A DNA stretch of 64,000 nucleotides. Source: Patulibacter sp. SYSU D01012 (GTDB taxonomy: Bacteria; Actinomycetota; Thermoleophilia; Solirubrobacterales; Solirubrobacteraceae). The notes beneath the pieces are model-generated. The model was given only the letters and a program-made list of their open reading frames with translations, had not been told where the DNA came from and made no database searches. Location: contig NZ_JAFMTB010000002.1 of NCBI RefSeq assembly GCF_017916475.1, positions 62,001 through 126,000 of the forward strand. The letters run 5' to 3'. The position numbers and the translations under genes were made by a program. This document shows, piece after piece, positions 1-8,615 of this stretch (within the stretch, counting starts at the first letter, position 1; the number at the start of each line of letters is the position of its first letter).

Positions 1-19
1 CCGCCCGCGTCCGCGCGCC

Positions 20-316
20 CTACAGGTCGTCGCGCTCGACGGCGACCGTCAGGCGCGGCGCGCCCGCGAGCGTGCCGGGCAGGTCGGCGATCGCGCCGTC
101 GCCGGCGCGCCACGCCCGGTACGCCGCGTCGGCCTCGAGCGACGCCCAGCGCTCGACGGCGACGACGCGCGTCGGATCCTGGTGGTCCTGCACCACGGTG
201 ACGGACAAGCAGCCGTCGAAGGCGCGGGTGTCGCGCAGCGCCCGCGCCAGGACGGCCAGGCCCTCCTCCAGGCGATCGGGCTGGAACTGCACTTCGAGGA
301 GCGAGGTGACGGACAC
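20..316 (-). CDS. ABM-like small dimeric barrel protein
   Basis: A 98-residue protein resembling antibiotic biosynthesis monooxygenase (ABM) / dimeric alpha-beta barrel proteins. The visible signs are an N-terminal strand (SVTSLLEVQF), an 'F.GCLSVTVVQD' strand, and the 'VVAVERWAS.EA..AYR.WR' stretch typical of the fold. Members are small quinol or heme-related oxygenases or stress proteins; no substrate can be named. The GTG start at 314-316 is chosen because a GGGAG Shine-Dalgarno lies about 5 nt upstream and the family fold begins right after it. Codons upstream in the frame are arginine-rich GC noise. It lies downstream of the zinc ABC operon but is separated by 119 nt and need not be co-transcribed. 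Confidence 0.7.
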   Translation of the reverse strand: MSVTSLLEVQFQPDRLEEGLAVLARALRDTRAFDGCLSVTVVQDHQDPTRVVAVERWASLEADAAYRAWRAGDGAIADLPGTLAGAPRLTVAVERDDL

Positions 317-435
317 GGGTCTCCCGGGGGTCGGTGGTCGGGCGCCGCGGCGCGGCGTCCCGCGGACGCTCGCACATCGGTCGGCCGTCCCCGGCTCGAC
401 GGGCCACCGTGCCCGTCCCGCCGCCCGGGTCGCGG

Positions 436-1311
436 TCAGGCGGCGTCGGCGCGCGCGGCCACGCGGGCGCCGCCCGCCAGGCGGGCGGCGGCGACCAGCA
501 GCACGTAGACGAGCACCGTGACGGCCGCGATCGAGGCGCCGGCGGCCGTGCCGGCGTGGTACGAGACGAGCAGCCCGGCGATCCCGGAGAGGACCGCGAC
601 GGCGACCGCGACGGCCATCGTCGGGACCACCCGCCAGCCGAGCAGCCGCGCGGACGCCGCCGGCGCCACCAGCGTGGCCGCCACGAACAGGTTGCCCAGC
701 GCCTGGACGCAGACGAGCGTCGCGACGGCGACGAGGCCGACGAGGGCGACGTCGACCAGCCCGGGCCGCGCGCCGAACGCCGCCGCCGCGTCGCGGTCGA
801 ACGCGGTCGCGAGCAGGTGCGGATGCAGCACGCGCAGCGCCACGAGCACGACCGCGGTGAGCGCCGCGGCGGTGACGACGTCCCCGTCCGTCAGGCCGAG
901 CACGTCGCCGAACAGCAGCTCGGAGACGCCGGGAGGGGTGTCGGGCGCGAGCGCCATCAGCACCCCCAGGCCGAACATGGCGGTGAAGACGACGGAGATC
1001 GCGGTGTCGCGGTCGAGGGCGCGGATGCGCGAGGCGCCCGCGATCAGCAGCGCGGCGACGAGCAGCCCGACCGCGCCGCCGAGGACGAGCGGCACCCCGA
1101 GCAGCGCGGCGCCGACGAGACCGGGGAACATCGTGTGGGGCAGCGCCTCGGCGCTGTAGCTCAGGCGCGTCAGGACGATCCACACGCCGAGCGTGCCGCC
1201 GACGACGCCGAGCAGGAGCACCTCGACGAGCGCGCGCTGCATGATGCCGCTCGACCACGGGTCGAGCAGCGGCCCCAGGACGGCGGCCGCGGGGACGAGC
1301 AGGCCGCTCAC
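436..1311 (-). CDS. znuB: Metal (zinc) ABC transporter permease, ZnuB/ABC-3 family
   Basis: A 291-residue integral membrane protein of the ABC-3 family (ZnuB, TroC, MntB), with about eight hydrophobic segments. Family landmarks are 'LGVWIVLTRLSYSAEALPHTMFPG' near residues 38-61 (split motif: GVWIV...LSYSAEALPH) and 'GNLFVAATLVAPAASARLL' near 205. It should form half of the transmembrane channel that moves Zn2+ (less likely Mn2+ or Fe2+) inward. The GTG start overlaps the ATPase stop in a GTGA arrangement, so the genes are translationally coupled. It is the last gene of the operon whose first gene carries a second, fused permease, so the importer may use a heterodimer of two different permease domains. 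Metal specificity is inferred from the Zur-type operator upstream of the operon and the histidine-rich binding domain. Confidence 0.88.
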   Translation of the reverse strand: MSGLLVPAAAVLGPLLDPWSSGIMQRALVEVLLLGVVGGTLGVWIVLTRLSYSAEALPHTMFPGLVGAALLGVPLVLGGAVGLLVAALLIAGASRIRALDRDTAISVVFTAMFGLGVLMALAPDTPPGVSELLFGDVLGLTDGDVVTAAALTAVVLVALRVLHPHLLATAFDRDAAAAFGARPGLVDVALVGLVAVATLVCVQALGNLFVAATLVAPAASARLLGWRVVPTMAVAVAVAVLSGIAGLLVSYHAGTAAGASIAAVTVLVYVLLVAAARLAGGARVAARADAA

Positions 1312-2111
1312 GAGTGGTCGTGCCCGTGGTGGTCGGCGACGACCGCCAGGCCGCCGTGCTCGCCCGGCAGGCGCAGCAGACCGCCGCCGTAGGTGGCCTG
1401 CAGCACGTCGGGCGTCAGCGTCGTCGCCGGCGGGCCGAAGGCGACCTGCCGCCGGTGCAGGCACAGGACCTCGTCCCACGCGGTGCACTGGCCGACGTCG
1501 TGGGTCGCGATCAGCAGCGCACGGCCCTGGTCGGCGAGCTCCGCGATCAGGGCGTCCAGGCGCTCCGAGCTGGCGGTGTCCAGCCCCGTGTACGGCTCGT
1601 CGAGCAGCAGCACCCGCGCGTCGCGCACGAGGGCGCGGGCGACGAGCACCCGCTGGCGCTGCCCGCCGGACAGGGCGCCGAAGGTGCGGTCGGCGCGGTC
1701 CTCCAGGCCCACGGCGCGCAGGGCCTCGCGGGCCGCGTCGCGCTCGGCGCGGCCGGGGCCGCGCCACCACGGCCGGCCGGCGATCGTGCCCATCAGGACG
1801 ACGTCGAGCGCGGTGACGGGGAAGTCGAGCCGCGAGCGGTCGGTCTGGGGGACGATCGCGACGTCGCCGGACGCCGCGACGCTGCCGCGGCGGGCGGGCA
1901 GCTCGCCCAGGATCACCCGGAAGAGCGTCGTCTTGCCGCCGCCGTTGGGGCCGAGCACGGCGATCCGGTGCCCGGCGCGCGCGGCGAACGAGACGTCCTC
2001 GAGCGCGAGGGTGGCCCCGTAGCCGGCCGCGACCCCGTCCAGCCGGAGCAGGGCGGGGCTCTCGTCGCGGGCGGGGGAAGCCTGCGGGCGCGGCGCGGGG
2101 GAGTCGGTCAC
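1308..2111 (-). CDS. znuC: Metal (zinc) ABC transporter ATP-binding protein
   Basis: A 267-residue ABC ATPase energising the zinc importer. Walker A GPNGGGKTT lies at about residues 54-62, the signature LSGGQRQR at about 148, Walker B 'VLLLDEPYTGLD' at about 168, and the switch histidine in 'LLIATHDVG'. The C-terminus ends in a short histidine-rich tail (ADHHGHDHS) that could bind metal, an unusual extra for a ZnuC. The GTG start at 2109-2111 overlaps the TGA of the preceding fusion gene (GTGA), and its own TGA overlaps the znuB start. This makes a three-gene, four-domain operon with coupled translation. An N-terminal extension of about 18 residues rich in Pro and Ala precedes the first beta strand. 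Confidence 0.92.
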   Translation of the reverse strand: MTDSPAPRPQASPARDESPALLRLDGVAAGYGATLALEDVSFAARAGHRIAVLGPNGGGKTTLFRVILGELPARRGSVAASGDVAIVPQTDRSRLDFPVTALDVVLMGTIAGRPWWRGPGRAERDAAREALRAVGLEDRADRTFGALSGGQRQRVLVARALVRDARVLLLDEPYTGLDTASSERLDALIAELADQGRALLIATHDVGQCTAWDEVLCLHRRQVAFGPPATTLTPDVLQATYGGGLLRLPGEHGGLAVVADHHGHDHS

Positions 2112-4045
2112 AGACGGATCTTGCAGCCTCGGGCCCCGCCCGTGAAGCCCCGCACGACCGCGTCGGCGTTGTGCTGCTCCATGCCGAGGTACGTGGCGCC
2201 GTCGGTGCCGGCCGCGCCGAGGCTGTCGCCGTACAGCGTCAGGTTCGACACCGCGCCGGTCTCGCGGGCCAGCGCCTGCGCGAGCTTCGGGTTGACGGAC
2301 GACTCGGGGAAGATCGCCTTCACCCGCTCCTTGCGCACGAGGGCGGCGAGGCGCTCGACGTCGGCGGCGGAGGCCTGGGCCTGCGTCGTCTGGGAGGGGA
2401 TGACGGCGCCGATGACGGTGATGTCGTAGCGGTGGGTGAAGTACCCGAACGCGTCGTGGCTCGTGACGAGCTTGCGCTGGGCCTTCGGGACGGAGGCGAT
2501 GCACCGCGCGATGCCCGCGTCGAGCGCGCGCACCTTCGTCAGGTAGGCGTCCGCGTTGCGGCGGATCGTGGCGGCGGCGTCGGGGTCGGCCTTGACGAGC
2601 GCGTCGCGGATCTGGCCGACGGCGTTCTCGACGTTGCGGGGGTCGTGCCACCAGTGCGGGTCGTGCTCGCCGTCGCCGTGGTCGTGGCCCGCCTCTCCCT
2701 CGGCGGCGTGGTCGTGCTCGCCGTCGGCGTGCTCCTCGTCGCCGTGGTCGTGCCCCGCCTCGCCGGCGTGGTCCTCGTCCGCGTGGTCGTGGACGGCGTC
2801 CGCGTCCACCGCGTGCTCCTCCTCTGCGTGCTCGTGCTCGTGGCCCTCGCCGGCGAGCTGCGTCGGCACGTGGTCGCCGAGCGCGACGATCGGCGCGTCC
2901 GTCCCGGACTGCTTGCGTACCTCGCCGATCCAGTCGTCCAGGCCCAGGCCCGACGCGACGATGACCTTCGCCTTCGCCGTCTCGGTGACGTCGGTGGGGC
3001 GCGGCTCGTACTCGTGCGGGTCGGTGCTGGGCTGCAGGATCTGGTGGACGTCGACGGCGTCGCCGCCGACCTGCCGGACGATGTCGCCGAGCTGCGGGGT
3101 CGTGGCGACGACGGCCAGGCGGCCGCCGCCGCCCGCGCCGGAGTCGGAGCCGCCGCAGCCGGCGACGCCCAGGCCGGCGACCGCGAGCAGCGCGGCGACG
3201 GCGGGACGGCGGGGGACGCGGGGGCCGCGGTCGCGGCGGCGGCCGCGGGCGGCGTGGGTCAGGACGGAGAGCATGAAGAGGACACCTGCGAGGACGGCGA
3301 TGGTCGCCCCGGGCGGGGCGTTCGTCTGGGCGGAGAGCCACAGGCCGGCGACGCCCTCGACCGCGGTCAGCAGGACGGACGCGACCTGCCACCGCCCCAT
3401 GCGCGAGACCCACGGCCGCACGGTGGCGGCCGGGATGACCATGAGCGCCGCCGCGAGCAGCGAGCCGACCGCGGAGAGCGTCGCGACCGCCACGAGGGCG
3501 ACGAGCACGAGCAGCACCGCGTCCGGCAGCCCGGCGCGGATCCCGAAGGCCCGTGCGCCGGCGCGGTCGAAGCCCACGGCCAGCCAGCGCCGGCCGAGCA
3601 GCAGCGCCGCGACGAGCACGACGGCCGACGCGGCGCCCGCGACGACGAGGTCCCGGTCGGAGATCACGAGCAGGCTGCCGAACAGCAGCGAGGTCACGGT
3701 CGTCGCGAGGGGGAAGACGTCGCTGGCCAGCAGCACCCCGGCGGCGAGGGCGCCGACGAGCACCATGGCGGTGAGCGTGCTGTGGTCGCGCCCCTCGCCG
3801 CCGGCCGCGAGGCGGCCGACGCCGGCCGCGAACAGCAGGGCGACGCCGAGCGCACCCAGCGGCGCGGCGAAGCCCAGGCCGGACGCGAGGACCAGGCCCG
3901 GGAACGTGGCGGCCGCGACGCCGTGGGCGTAGAACGCCAGGCCGCGCAGCACGATCCACGTCCCGAGGACGCCGGCGCCGACCGACAGGAGGAGGACCTC
4001 CCCCAGGCCGTGCTGGACGAAGGGCAGCGTGAAGGGCTCGAACAT
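2108..4045 (-). CDS. Fused metal ABC permease - zinc-binding (ZnuA-like) protein
   Basis: A 645-residue fusion of two transporter parts that are normally separate. Residues 1-265 form an ABC-3 permease (GTWIVLRGLAFYAHGVAAATFPG). A short arginine-rich cytosolic stretch follows, then residues 276-297 look like a lipoprotein signal peptide ending in a lipobox (GVAGC, Cys297). Residues 300-645 are a cluster A-I zinc-binding protein. Zinc ligands are H344 (DPHEYEP), the HWWHDP region (464-468) and the 'TSHDAFGYF' histidine. The loop at 402-464 is crowded with His, Asp and Glu, as in ZnuA. No stop codon separates the halves. The binding protein may stay tethered to the permease, or be clipped at the internal lipobox. 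First gene of the znu operon; a Zur-type box and a -10 TAGAGT lie just upstream. The start is the only ATG fitting the first membrane segment. Confidence 0.9.
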   Translation of the reverse strand: MFEPFTLPFVQHGLGEVLLLSVGAGVLGTWIVLRGLAFYAHGVAAATFPGLVLASGLGFAAPLGALGVALLFAAGVGRLAAGGEGRDHSTLTAMVLVGALAAGVLLASDVFPLATTVTSLLFGSLLVISDRDLVVAGAASAVVLVAALLLGRRWLAVGFDRAGARAFGIRAGLPDAVLLVLVALVAVATLSAVGSLLAAALMVIPAATVRPWVSRMGRWQVASVLLTAVEGVAGLWLSAQTNAPPGATIAVLAGVLFMLSVLTHAARGRRRDRGPRVPRRPAVAALLAVAGLGVAGCGGSDSGAGGGGRLAVVATTPQLGDIVRQVGGDAVDVHQILQPSTDPHEYEPRPTDVTETAKAKVIVASGLGLDDWIGEVRKQSGTDAPIVALGDHVPTQLAGEGHEHEHAEEEHAVDADAVHDHADEDHAGEAGHDHGDEEHADGEHDHAAEGEAGHDHGDGEHDPHWWHDPRNVENAVGQIRDALVKADPDAAATIRRNADAYLTKVRALDAGIARCIASVPKAQRKLVTSHDAFGYFTHRYDITVIGAVIPSQTTQAQASAADVERLAALVRKERVKAIFPESSVNPKLAQALARETGAVSNLTLYGDSLGAAGTDGATYLGMEQHNADAVVRGFTGGARGCKIRL

Positions 4046-4084
4046 GGATGAGGGCGAGCCGGCCGGTGGGCGGCTCGTGCCGGC

Positions 4085-4090
4085 ACTCTA
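4085..4090 (-). promoter_or_regulatory. -10 element of the zinc ABC operon
   Basis: TAGAGT read on the minus strand, 40 nt upstream of the fusion gene start and 2 bp from the Zur-type operator, which therefore covers the -35/-10 spacer. Repressor binding would block RNA polymerase. Confidence 0.5.
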
Positions 4091-4092
4091 CA

Positions 4093-4107
4093 TGAGATCG
4101 ATTCTCA
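4093..4107 (-). promoter_or_regulatory. Zur-type operator upstream of the zinc ABC operon
   Basis: TGAGA-TCGAT-TCTCA: an inverted repeat with 5-bp arms and 5-bp spacer. The same TGAGA-N5-TCTCA pattern occurs before zur (9632-9646) and before rpmB (50246-50262), all loci expected in a zinc regulon. It lies 48 bp upstream of the fusion gene start. Confidence 0.8.
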
Positions 4108-4176
4108 GAACCGTCTCGGCCGGGCGGCGGCTTGCCACCGGCGCGCCCGCGGGGACGAGCCGCGAGGATGTGGGGC

Positions 4177-6762
4177 ATGCCGTCCCGCTCACCGCGTCCT
4201 CGGACGCGGACGCTCCTCGCCGCCCTCGCCACCGCCGCGCTCGCCGGGGCGGGCGTCGCACCGGTCGCTGCTCAGGCGGCACCGGCGTTCGTGCCCTCGC
4301 TCGTCGGCGAGCCGATCGGCGCCGGGACGTTCCGCTTCCCGCAGGCCGTCGCGGTGGACCCGCGCACCGGCGGCGTGTTCGTCGGCGACCAGTACTCGGG
4401 CGTGATCCAGGCGTTCGACGCGGACGGCGTCTTCCGCTTCGCCTTCGGTGGGTTCGCCGCGCGCGGCGAGGCCGGGCGGCTGGGCGTGGTCGGCGGCGTG
4501 GCGGCCGACCGCTCCGGGCACGTCTTCGTCCTCGACAGCGACGCGAACCGCGTGCAGGTCTTCTCGGCCGACGACGGGCGCTACCTGTCGTCGTTCGGCG
4601 GCGCCAGCGTCCTGAAGGTCGCGCCGACCGGCAGCCGCCCGGACAAGGGCATCGTCTCCGGCGGCATCGCCGCCTACCTGGCCCCCTCGGGCGGCACGAT
4701 CACCGTCTACGTGGCGGACTCCGGCCACAACCGGATCGTCCGCTTCGCGGTCAGCCCGACGACGCTCGAGCCGCAGAGCGCGCCGCGCGTCAGCACCTCG
4801 GCGCAGATCCGGCTGGCCCGGCCCCAGGGGGTCGCGGTGTCCCCGAAGGGCGACAAGGTCTACGTCCCCGACAACCAGAACCACCGCGTGGTCGTGCTGC
4901 ACCCGACCACGCTGGACAAGGTCGGCGAGGTCGGCAGCTTCGGCGGCGGCCAGGGGCAGTTCCGCGCCCCGTACGACGTGGCGGTCGACGGCCGCAACCC
5001 CCAGCAGATCTACGTCGCGGACAACCTCAACGGCCGCGTGAACGTCTACGGGGCGAAGGACCTGGGGTACGTCGGCACGTTCGGCGGCAACGGCCACGAC
5101 GTCGGCCGCTTCTCGATCGTCCGCGCCGTCGGGGCCAACCCGAACGACGCGGCGGGCGGGGTCTACGTGGCCGACACGGCGAACAACCGCATCCAGCGGC
5201 TGAACGCGGACGGCACGGTGCGCTCCGCGTGGGGCATCGCGGGCCGCGGGCCCGGCTACGTCACGCGGGCGCGGGGCGTCGCGTTCCGGCCCGACGGCGG
5301 GGTGGCCGTCGCCGACACGTTCGACCAGCGCGTCCAGCTCATCGCGCCCGACGGCACGTACGAGACGCAGTTCGGGCGGATCAGCCCCTACCACGGGTTC
5401 GCGACCGCCGGCAACGGGATCGGGCAGCTGCTGCTGCCGGAGGCCGTCGCGTACGACGGGGCGGGCAACGCCTGGGTGGCCGACACGTACAACAGCCGGC
5501 TGGTGCAGTTCGACCCGACCGGGTTCGCGGTGCGCACGACCGCGCCGGGGGAGTGGTCGCGGCCGCGCGGGCTGGCGAGCGCGCCGGACGGCACGGTCGT
5601 GGCCACCAACAGCGGCCGGGGCACCGTCGTGCGCGTGGCCCCGGACGGTGGCACGACCGTGCTGCGCAGCGGGCTGCGGCGGCCCGGCGCGGTCACGGTC
5701 GGCAGCAGCGGCCGCATCGTCGTGGCGACCCCCACCACGCTCGTGGACGTCAGCAGCGGCGCGCGGATCCCGCCGCCGCCCGGCGCCACCGCCTGGGATC
5801 ACCCGCAGGGCTTGGCGCTCGCGCCCGACGGCGCGCTGTACGTCGCCGAGGCGCGGACGGGCACGCCGGGCGGCGCCCGCATCGTCCGCGGGGTCCCCGA
5901 CCCGGCGGGCGGCTGGAGCTGGGAGACGATCTCGGGGGAGGGCTCGGGGCTGGGCCAGGTCGTCGATCCGGCGGCGCTCGCGATCAGCCCCGACGGCCGG
6001 ACGCTGCTCGTGGCCGACGCCGGCAACAGCCGCATCCAGCGCTTCGACACCGGCGGCGCCGAGGCGCCGCGCACGACCCGCCTGGACGTCGACCTGGCGG
6101 GCCGCACCGACGGCAGCGTCGTCAGCGCCCCGGCCGGGATCGACTGCGGGACGGACTGCACCCAGGGCTTCGGGCCGACGCGCACCGTCACGCTGACCGC
6201 GAAGCCGCGCGCGGGCGCGCGCTTCGTCGGCTGGGCCGGGGCGTGCGCCGCCGCGGGCGCGGCGCCGACCTGCGCCGTCCCGATGGGCACCGATCAGCGG
6301 GTCGCCGCGTTCTTCGCGCCCGTCCCGCCGCCGCCCGTCAAGCTGCAGCCCGTCGGCGTGAGCACCACGCGCTGGTACCTGGAGCGCCGCAAGCGCGGCC
6401 GCACGCCGGCCCGCGCCGCGACGCAGCCGCGCCTCACGGTCCGCCTGAACCAGCCGGCGAAGGTCGTCGTCTCCGTGCTGCAGCGACGCGACGGCCGGAA
6501 GGTCGGCAGCGGCGCCGACGCCCGCTGCGTCAAGGTGCCGGCGAACGCCCGGGTCTCGAAGCGGCAGCGCTGCGTCCGCTGGGCCTACCTGCCCGTGCGC
6601 CGCACGCTGCGCCTGCTCGAGGGCCGCACCGTGGCGACCTTCGTGCCGAAGTTCGGCCGGCGCAAGCTCGGCCCCGGCGCCTACCGCCTGCAGCTCAAGG
6701 CGACGGACGCCGCCGGCAACACGTCGTCGCAGACCACCCGGATCGTGCGGATCCTGAAGTAG
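4177..6762 (+). CDS. Secreted NHL-repeat beta-propeller protein with InlB-type repeat
   Basis: An 861-residue exported protein. Residues 1-33 are a signal peptide (twin basic start, Ala-rich core, 'AQAAP' cleavage region). Residues about 40-640 contain at least eight NHL-type repeats with cores such as VYVADTANNRIQRL, IYVADNLNGRVNVY, AWVADTYNSRLVQF and LLVADAGNSRIQRF, implying one or two beta-propellers. Around 660-720 lies a cysteine-bearing divergent InlB B-type repeat ('GIDCGTDC', 'GARFVGWAGAC'), typical of actinobacterial surface proteins. A basic C-terminal domain with Ig-like character follows. NHL propellers bind proteins or sugars; the ligand is unknown. Start at 4177 rather than 4132 or 4168 because the signal peptide begins there and GAGGAT ends 7 nt upstream, serving as RBS or as the -10 of a leaderless mRNA. 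It is divergent from the zinc operon and ends in a strong hairpin. Confidence 0.85.
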   Translation: MPSRSPRPRTRTLLAALATAALAGAGVAPVAAQAAPAFVPSLVGEPIGAGTFRFPQAVAVDPRTGGVFVGDQYSGVIQAFDADGVFRFAFGGFAARGEAGRLGVVGGVAADRSGHVFVLDSDANRVQVFSADDGRYLSSFGGASVLKVAPTGSRPDKGIVSGGIAAYLAPSGGTITVYVADSGHNRIVRFAVSPTTLEPQSAPRVSTSAQIRLARPQGVAVSPKGDKVYVPDNQNHRVVVLHPTTLDKVGEVGSFGGGQGQFRAPYDVAVDGRNPQQIYVADNLNGRVNVYGAKDLGYVGTFGGNGHDVGRFSIVRAVGANPNDAAGGVYVADTANNRIQRLNADGTVRSAWGIAGRGPGYVTRARGVAFRPDGGVAVADTFDQRVQLIAPDGTYETQFGRISPYHGFATAGNGIGQLLLPEAVAYDGAGNAWVADTYNSRLVQFDPTGFAVRTTAPGEWSRPRGLASAPDGTVVATNSGRGTVVRVAPDGGTTVLRSGLRRPGAVTVGSSGRIVVATPTTLVDVSSGARIPPPPGATAWDHPQGLALAPDGALYVAEARTGTPGGARIVRGVPDPAGGWSWETISGEGSGLGQVVDPAALAISPDGRTLLVADAGNSRIQRFDTGGAEAPRTTRLDVDLAGRTDGSVVSAPAGIDCGTDCTQGFGPTRTVTLTAKPRAGARFVGWAGACAAAGAAPTCAVPMGTDQRVAAFFAPVPPPPVKLQPVGVSTTRWYLERRKRGRTPARAATQPRLTVRLNQPAKVVVSVLQRRDGRKVGSGADARCVKVPANARVSKRQRCVRWAYLPVRRTLRLLEGRTVATFVPKFGRRKLGPGAYRLQLKATDAAGNTSSQTTRIVRILK

Positions 6763-6800
6763 GGCCGAGGCCTCCGCGGGCCCCCGCGGAGGCCTCGGCC
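6763..6800 (+). terminator. Perfect 18-bp-arm hairpin after the NHL gene
   Basis: Arms 6763-6780 and 6783-6800 are perfectly complementary (GGCCGAGGCCTCC... against its reverse complement) with a 2-nt tip. The hairpin begins right after the stop codon. There is no U-tract, as usual in GC-rich actinobacteria. Confidence 0.8.
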
Positions 6801-6910
6801 GAGGGCACGCCCGCGGCTCGGAGTCGCGAGCCGCGCGCGGCGAACACCGAGCGACGACCGTGCTGCTCGCCGTCCTCCACGACGTGCGGGGCGGCGTGGT
6901 GCGAGGGCGG

Positions 6911-6935
6911 GCGGCCGTCCCGGTCGGACGGCCGC
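6911..6935 (-). terminator. Hairpin downstream of the DUF808 gene
   Basis: GCGGCCGTCC (6911-6920) pairs with GGACGGCCGC (6926-6935) around a 5-nt loop, 12 nt beyond the stop of the minus-strand gene. Another stem (GCGGCTC/GAGCCGC) lies near 6813-6836 between the convergent genes. Confidence 0.6.
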
Positions 6936-6946
6936 CGCACCGTGCG

Positions 6947-7897
6947 TCAGGCCGCGTGCGCGTCCGCGTCGTGGCCGTGCGGCCGGACCCGGTGCAGCAC
7001 CGCGACGACGATCGCGCCGACGACCAGGCCGAGCAGCGCGGAGAAGGCCGTGTTGGTCAGCCAGCCGCCGACGCCGCCGAACGCGCCGAGGGCGTGATGG
7101 ACGTCCTCCTCCAGGTGGTGCACGTGGTCGTAGGGCCACGTGAACCCCAGGTCCTTCAGCCCGACGAGCAGGATGTGGCCGCCGACCCACAGCATCGCGG
7201 CGATGCCGACGGTGGACAGCACGCGCAGGACGACCGGCATGGCGCGGACGAGGCCGCGGCCGAGCGTCGCGACGCCGCCCTCGCCGGTCCGCGCGAGCCG
7301 CAGGCCGATGTCGTCCATCTTCACGATGAGGGCGACGGTCCCGTACACGAGGGCCGTGATGAGCAGCGCGACCGCGATCAGGATGACGGCGCGGGCCAGG
7401 AACGGCTCGTGCGTCACCTCGTTCAGCGCGATGACCATGATCTCGGCGGAGAGGATGAAGTCCGTCCGGATCGCCCCGCCGACGAGGGTCTTCTCGTCCG
7501 CCGGCTCGGCGTTCGCCGCCTCCTTCGCCGCGTGGCGGTGCGGCCCGACGGCCTCCCACAGCTTCTCGGCGCCCTCGAAGCTCAGGTACGCGCCGCCGAC
7601 CATCAGGATCGGCGTCAGCAGCCAGTCGACGAACTGGCTGAGCAACAGGACGACCGGCAGGATGAAGAGGATCTTGTTGCGGAGCGACCCGAGGGCGATC
7701 CGGCGGATCATCGGGAGCTCGCGCTCGGGCTTGATGCCCTGGACGTAGCGGGGCGTGACGGCGGTGTCGTCGACGACCACGCCGACGGCCTTGACGCTCG
7801 CCCGGCTGGCGCCGGCGGCCACGTCGTCGACCGACGCCGCGGCGGCGCGGGCCAGGGTCGCGACGTCGTCGAGGAGGGCGGCCAGGCCGGCGCTCAT
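6947..7897 (-). CDS. DUF808 (YedI-like) multi-pass membrane protein
   Basis: A 316-residue membrane protein of the DUF808/YedI family. It has the family's soluble N-terminal start 'AGLAALLDDVATLA', 'DDTAVTPRYVQGI...RELPMIRRIALGSLRNK', and then about six to seven hydrophobic helices with 'GGAYLSFEGAEKLWE' between the second and third. No enzymatic residues are evident and the family's function is not established; inner-membrane localisation is clear. The ATG at 7895-7897 follows a GAGG about 8 nt upstream. A longer in-frame start exists but the added residues are arginine/proline-rich noise. It ends with a histidine-containing tail (HGHDADAHAA). Convergent with the NHL gene, with hairpins between them. 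Confidence 0.85.
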   Translation of the reverse strand: MSAGLAALLDDVATLARAAAASVDDVAAGASRASVKAVGVVVDDTAVTPRYVQGIKPERELPMIRRIALGSLRNKILFILPVVLLLSQFVDWLLTPILMVGGAYLSFEGAEKLWEAVGPHRHAAKEAANAEPADEKTLVGGAIRTDFILSAEIMVIALNEVTHEPFLARAVILIAVALLITALVYGTVALIVKMDDIGLRLARTGEGGVATLGRGLVRAMPVVLRVLSTVGIAAMLWVGGHILLVGLKDLGFTWPYDHVHHLEEDVHHALGAFGGVGGWLTNTAFSALLGLVVGAIVVAVLHRVRPHGHDADAHAA

Positions 7898-8081
7898 GCG
7901 GCCGCCTCGGCCGGGCGGGTCGGGGCGGCCGCGGGTGGCACGCGCGCGGGGGATCCGTCGGTCATGGCGGGGACCGTAGTCGACGGCGCGGCGCCCGCGC
8001 GCCCGGGCGCGCGCGCCGCCGACGAGCGGCGGCACGCCACGAGGTCCGCCGGGCGGGCCGCGAGCGTCGGCCGGCCCGGCC

Positions 8082-8087
8082 TAGGCT
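8082..8087 (+). promoter_or_regulatory. -10 element of a leaderless thioesterase gene
   Basis: TAGGCT ending 6 nt before the ATG at 8094, so the predicted transcription start coincides with the start codon. No Shine-Dalgarno is present. Confidence 0.55.
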
Positions 8088-8093
8088 TCCGGC

Positions 8094-8603
8094 ATGAGCG
8101 TCGACCCCGAGCTGCCGCCCCCCGTCCCGCTGCCCGCGGGGGGCCGCGCCGACGGGCCGCTGCCGCCGCACCAGCACAACTGCTTCGGCTGCGGCCCCGA
8201 CAACGCCGCCGGCCTGCACCTGCACTACGCGCGCGAGGGGGAGACGGTGCACGCCACCCTGACCCTCGACGCGCGGCACGAGGGCGCGCCCGGCCTGGCG
8301 CACGGCGGCGCGCTCGCGGCGATCCTGGACGACGTGCAGGGCGGCGTGCTCGTGGCGATGCGCCAGCGGGCCGTGACGGCGAAGCTCGAGGTCAACTACG
8401 TCGCGCCCGTCGTCCTCGGCCGCGAGCTGCGCGTCGAGGCGTGGCTCGCGGGCGTCGAGGGCCGCAAGATCCGCCTCGTCGGCCGGGTCCGCGACGGCGA
8501 GCGCACCGTCGCCTCGGGGCTGGGCCTGTTCATCGCCGTCGACCGCGAGCACTTCGTCCGCGCCGGGGCGACCGCGGGCACCGACCCGCAGGTCGGCACG
8601 TGA
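8094..8603 (+). CDS. PaaI-type hotdog-fold thioesterase
   Basis: A 169-residue hotdog-fold protein of the PaaI/THEM4 thioesterase type, expected to hydrolyse acyl-CoA thioesters in the cytoplasm. The N-terminal Cys-containing motif 'HNCFGCGPDNAAGLHL' (residues about 27-42) marks the family. It is followed by 'GLAHGGALAAILDDVQGG', which carries the helix with the catalytic Asp in this fold, and 'TAKLEVNYVAPVVLGREL', the conserved strand pair. The first 25 residues are a proline-rich leader. Start ATG 8094 fits a leaderless transcript. A CoA-binding-domain gene follows 12 nt downstream on the same strand, so the two may act in one CoA-linked function. Confidence 0.8.
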   Translation: MSVDPELPPPVPLPAGGRADGPLPPHQHNCFGCGPDNAAGLHLHYAREGETVHATLTLDARHEGAPGLAHGGALAAILDDVQGGVLVAMRQRAVTAKLEVNYVAPVVLGRELRVEAWLAGVEGRKIRLVGRVRDGERTVASGLGLFIAVDREHFVRAGATAGTDPQVGT

Positions 8604-8615
8604 GACGCTGACGGC

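Noticed and set aside
2640-2850. GTGGTCGTG-type DNA repeats
   Set aside because: They encode the His/Asp/Glu-rich zinc-binding loop of the fusion protein; no separate repeat element.
2171-4051. 626-codon plus-strand frame antisense to the permease-binding protein fusion
   Set aside because: It mirrors the codon bias of the fusion gene; no start signal or known domain.
1308-4232. 974-codon minus-strand frame and similar very long open frames (for example 27848-31204, 40925-45247, 51582-54770)
   Set aside because: GC-rich DNA keeps shadow frames open. These encode Arg/Pro/Gly-rich sequence, except where they briefly coincide with a real gene, and are explained by the true genes in other frames.
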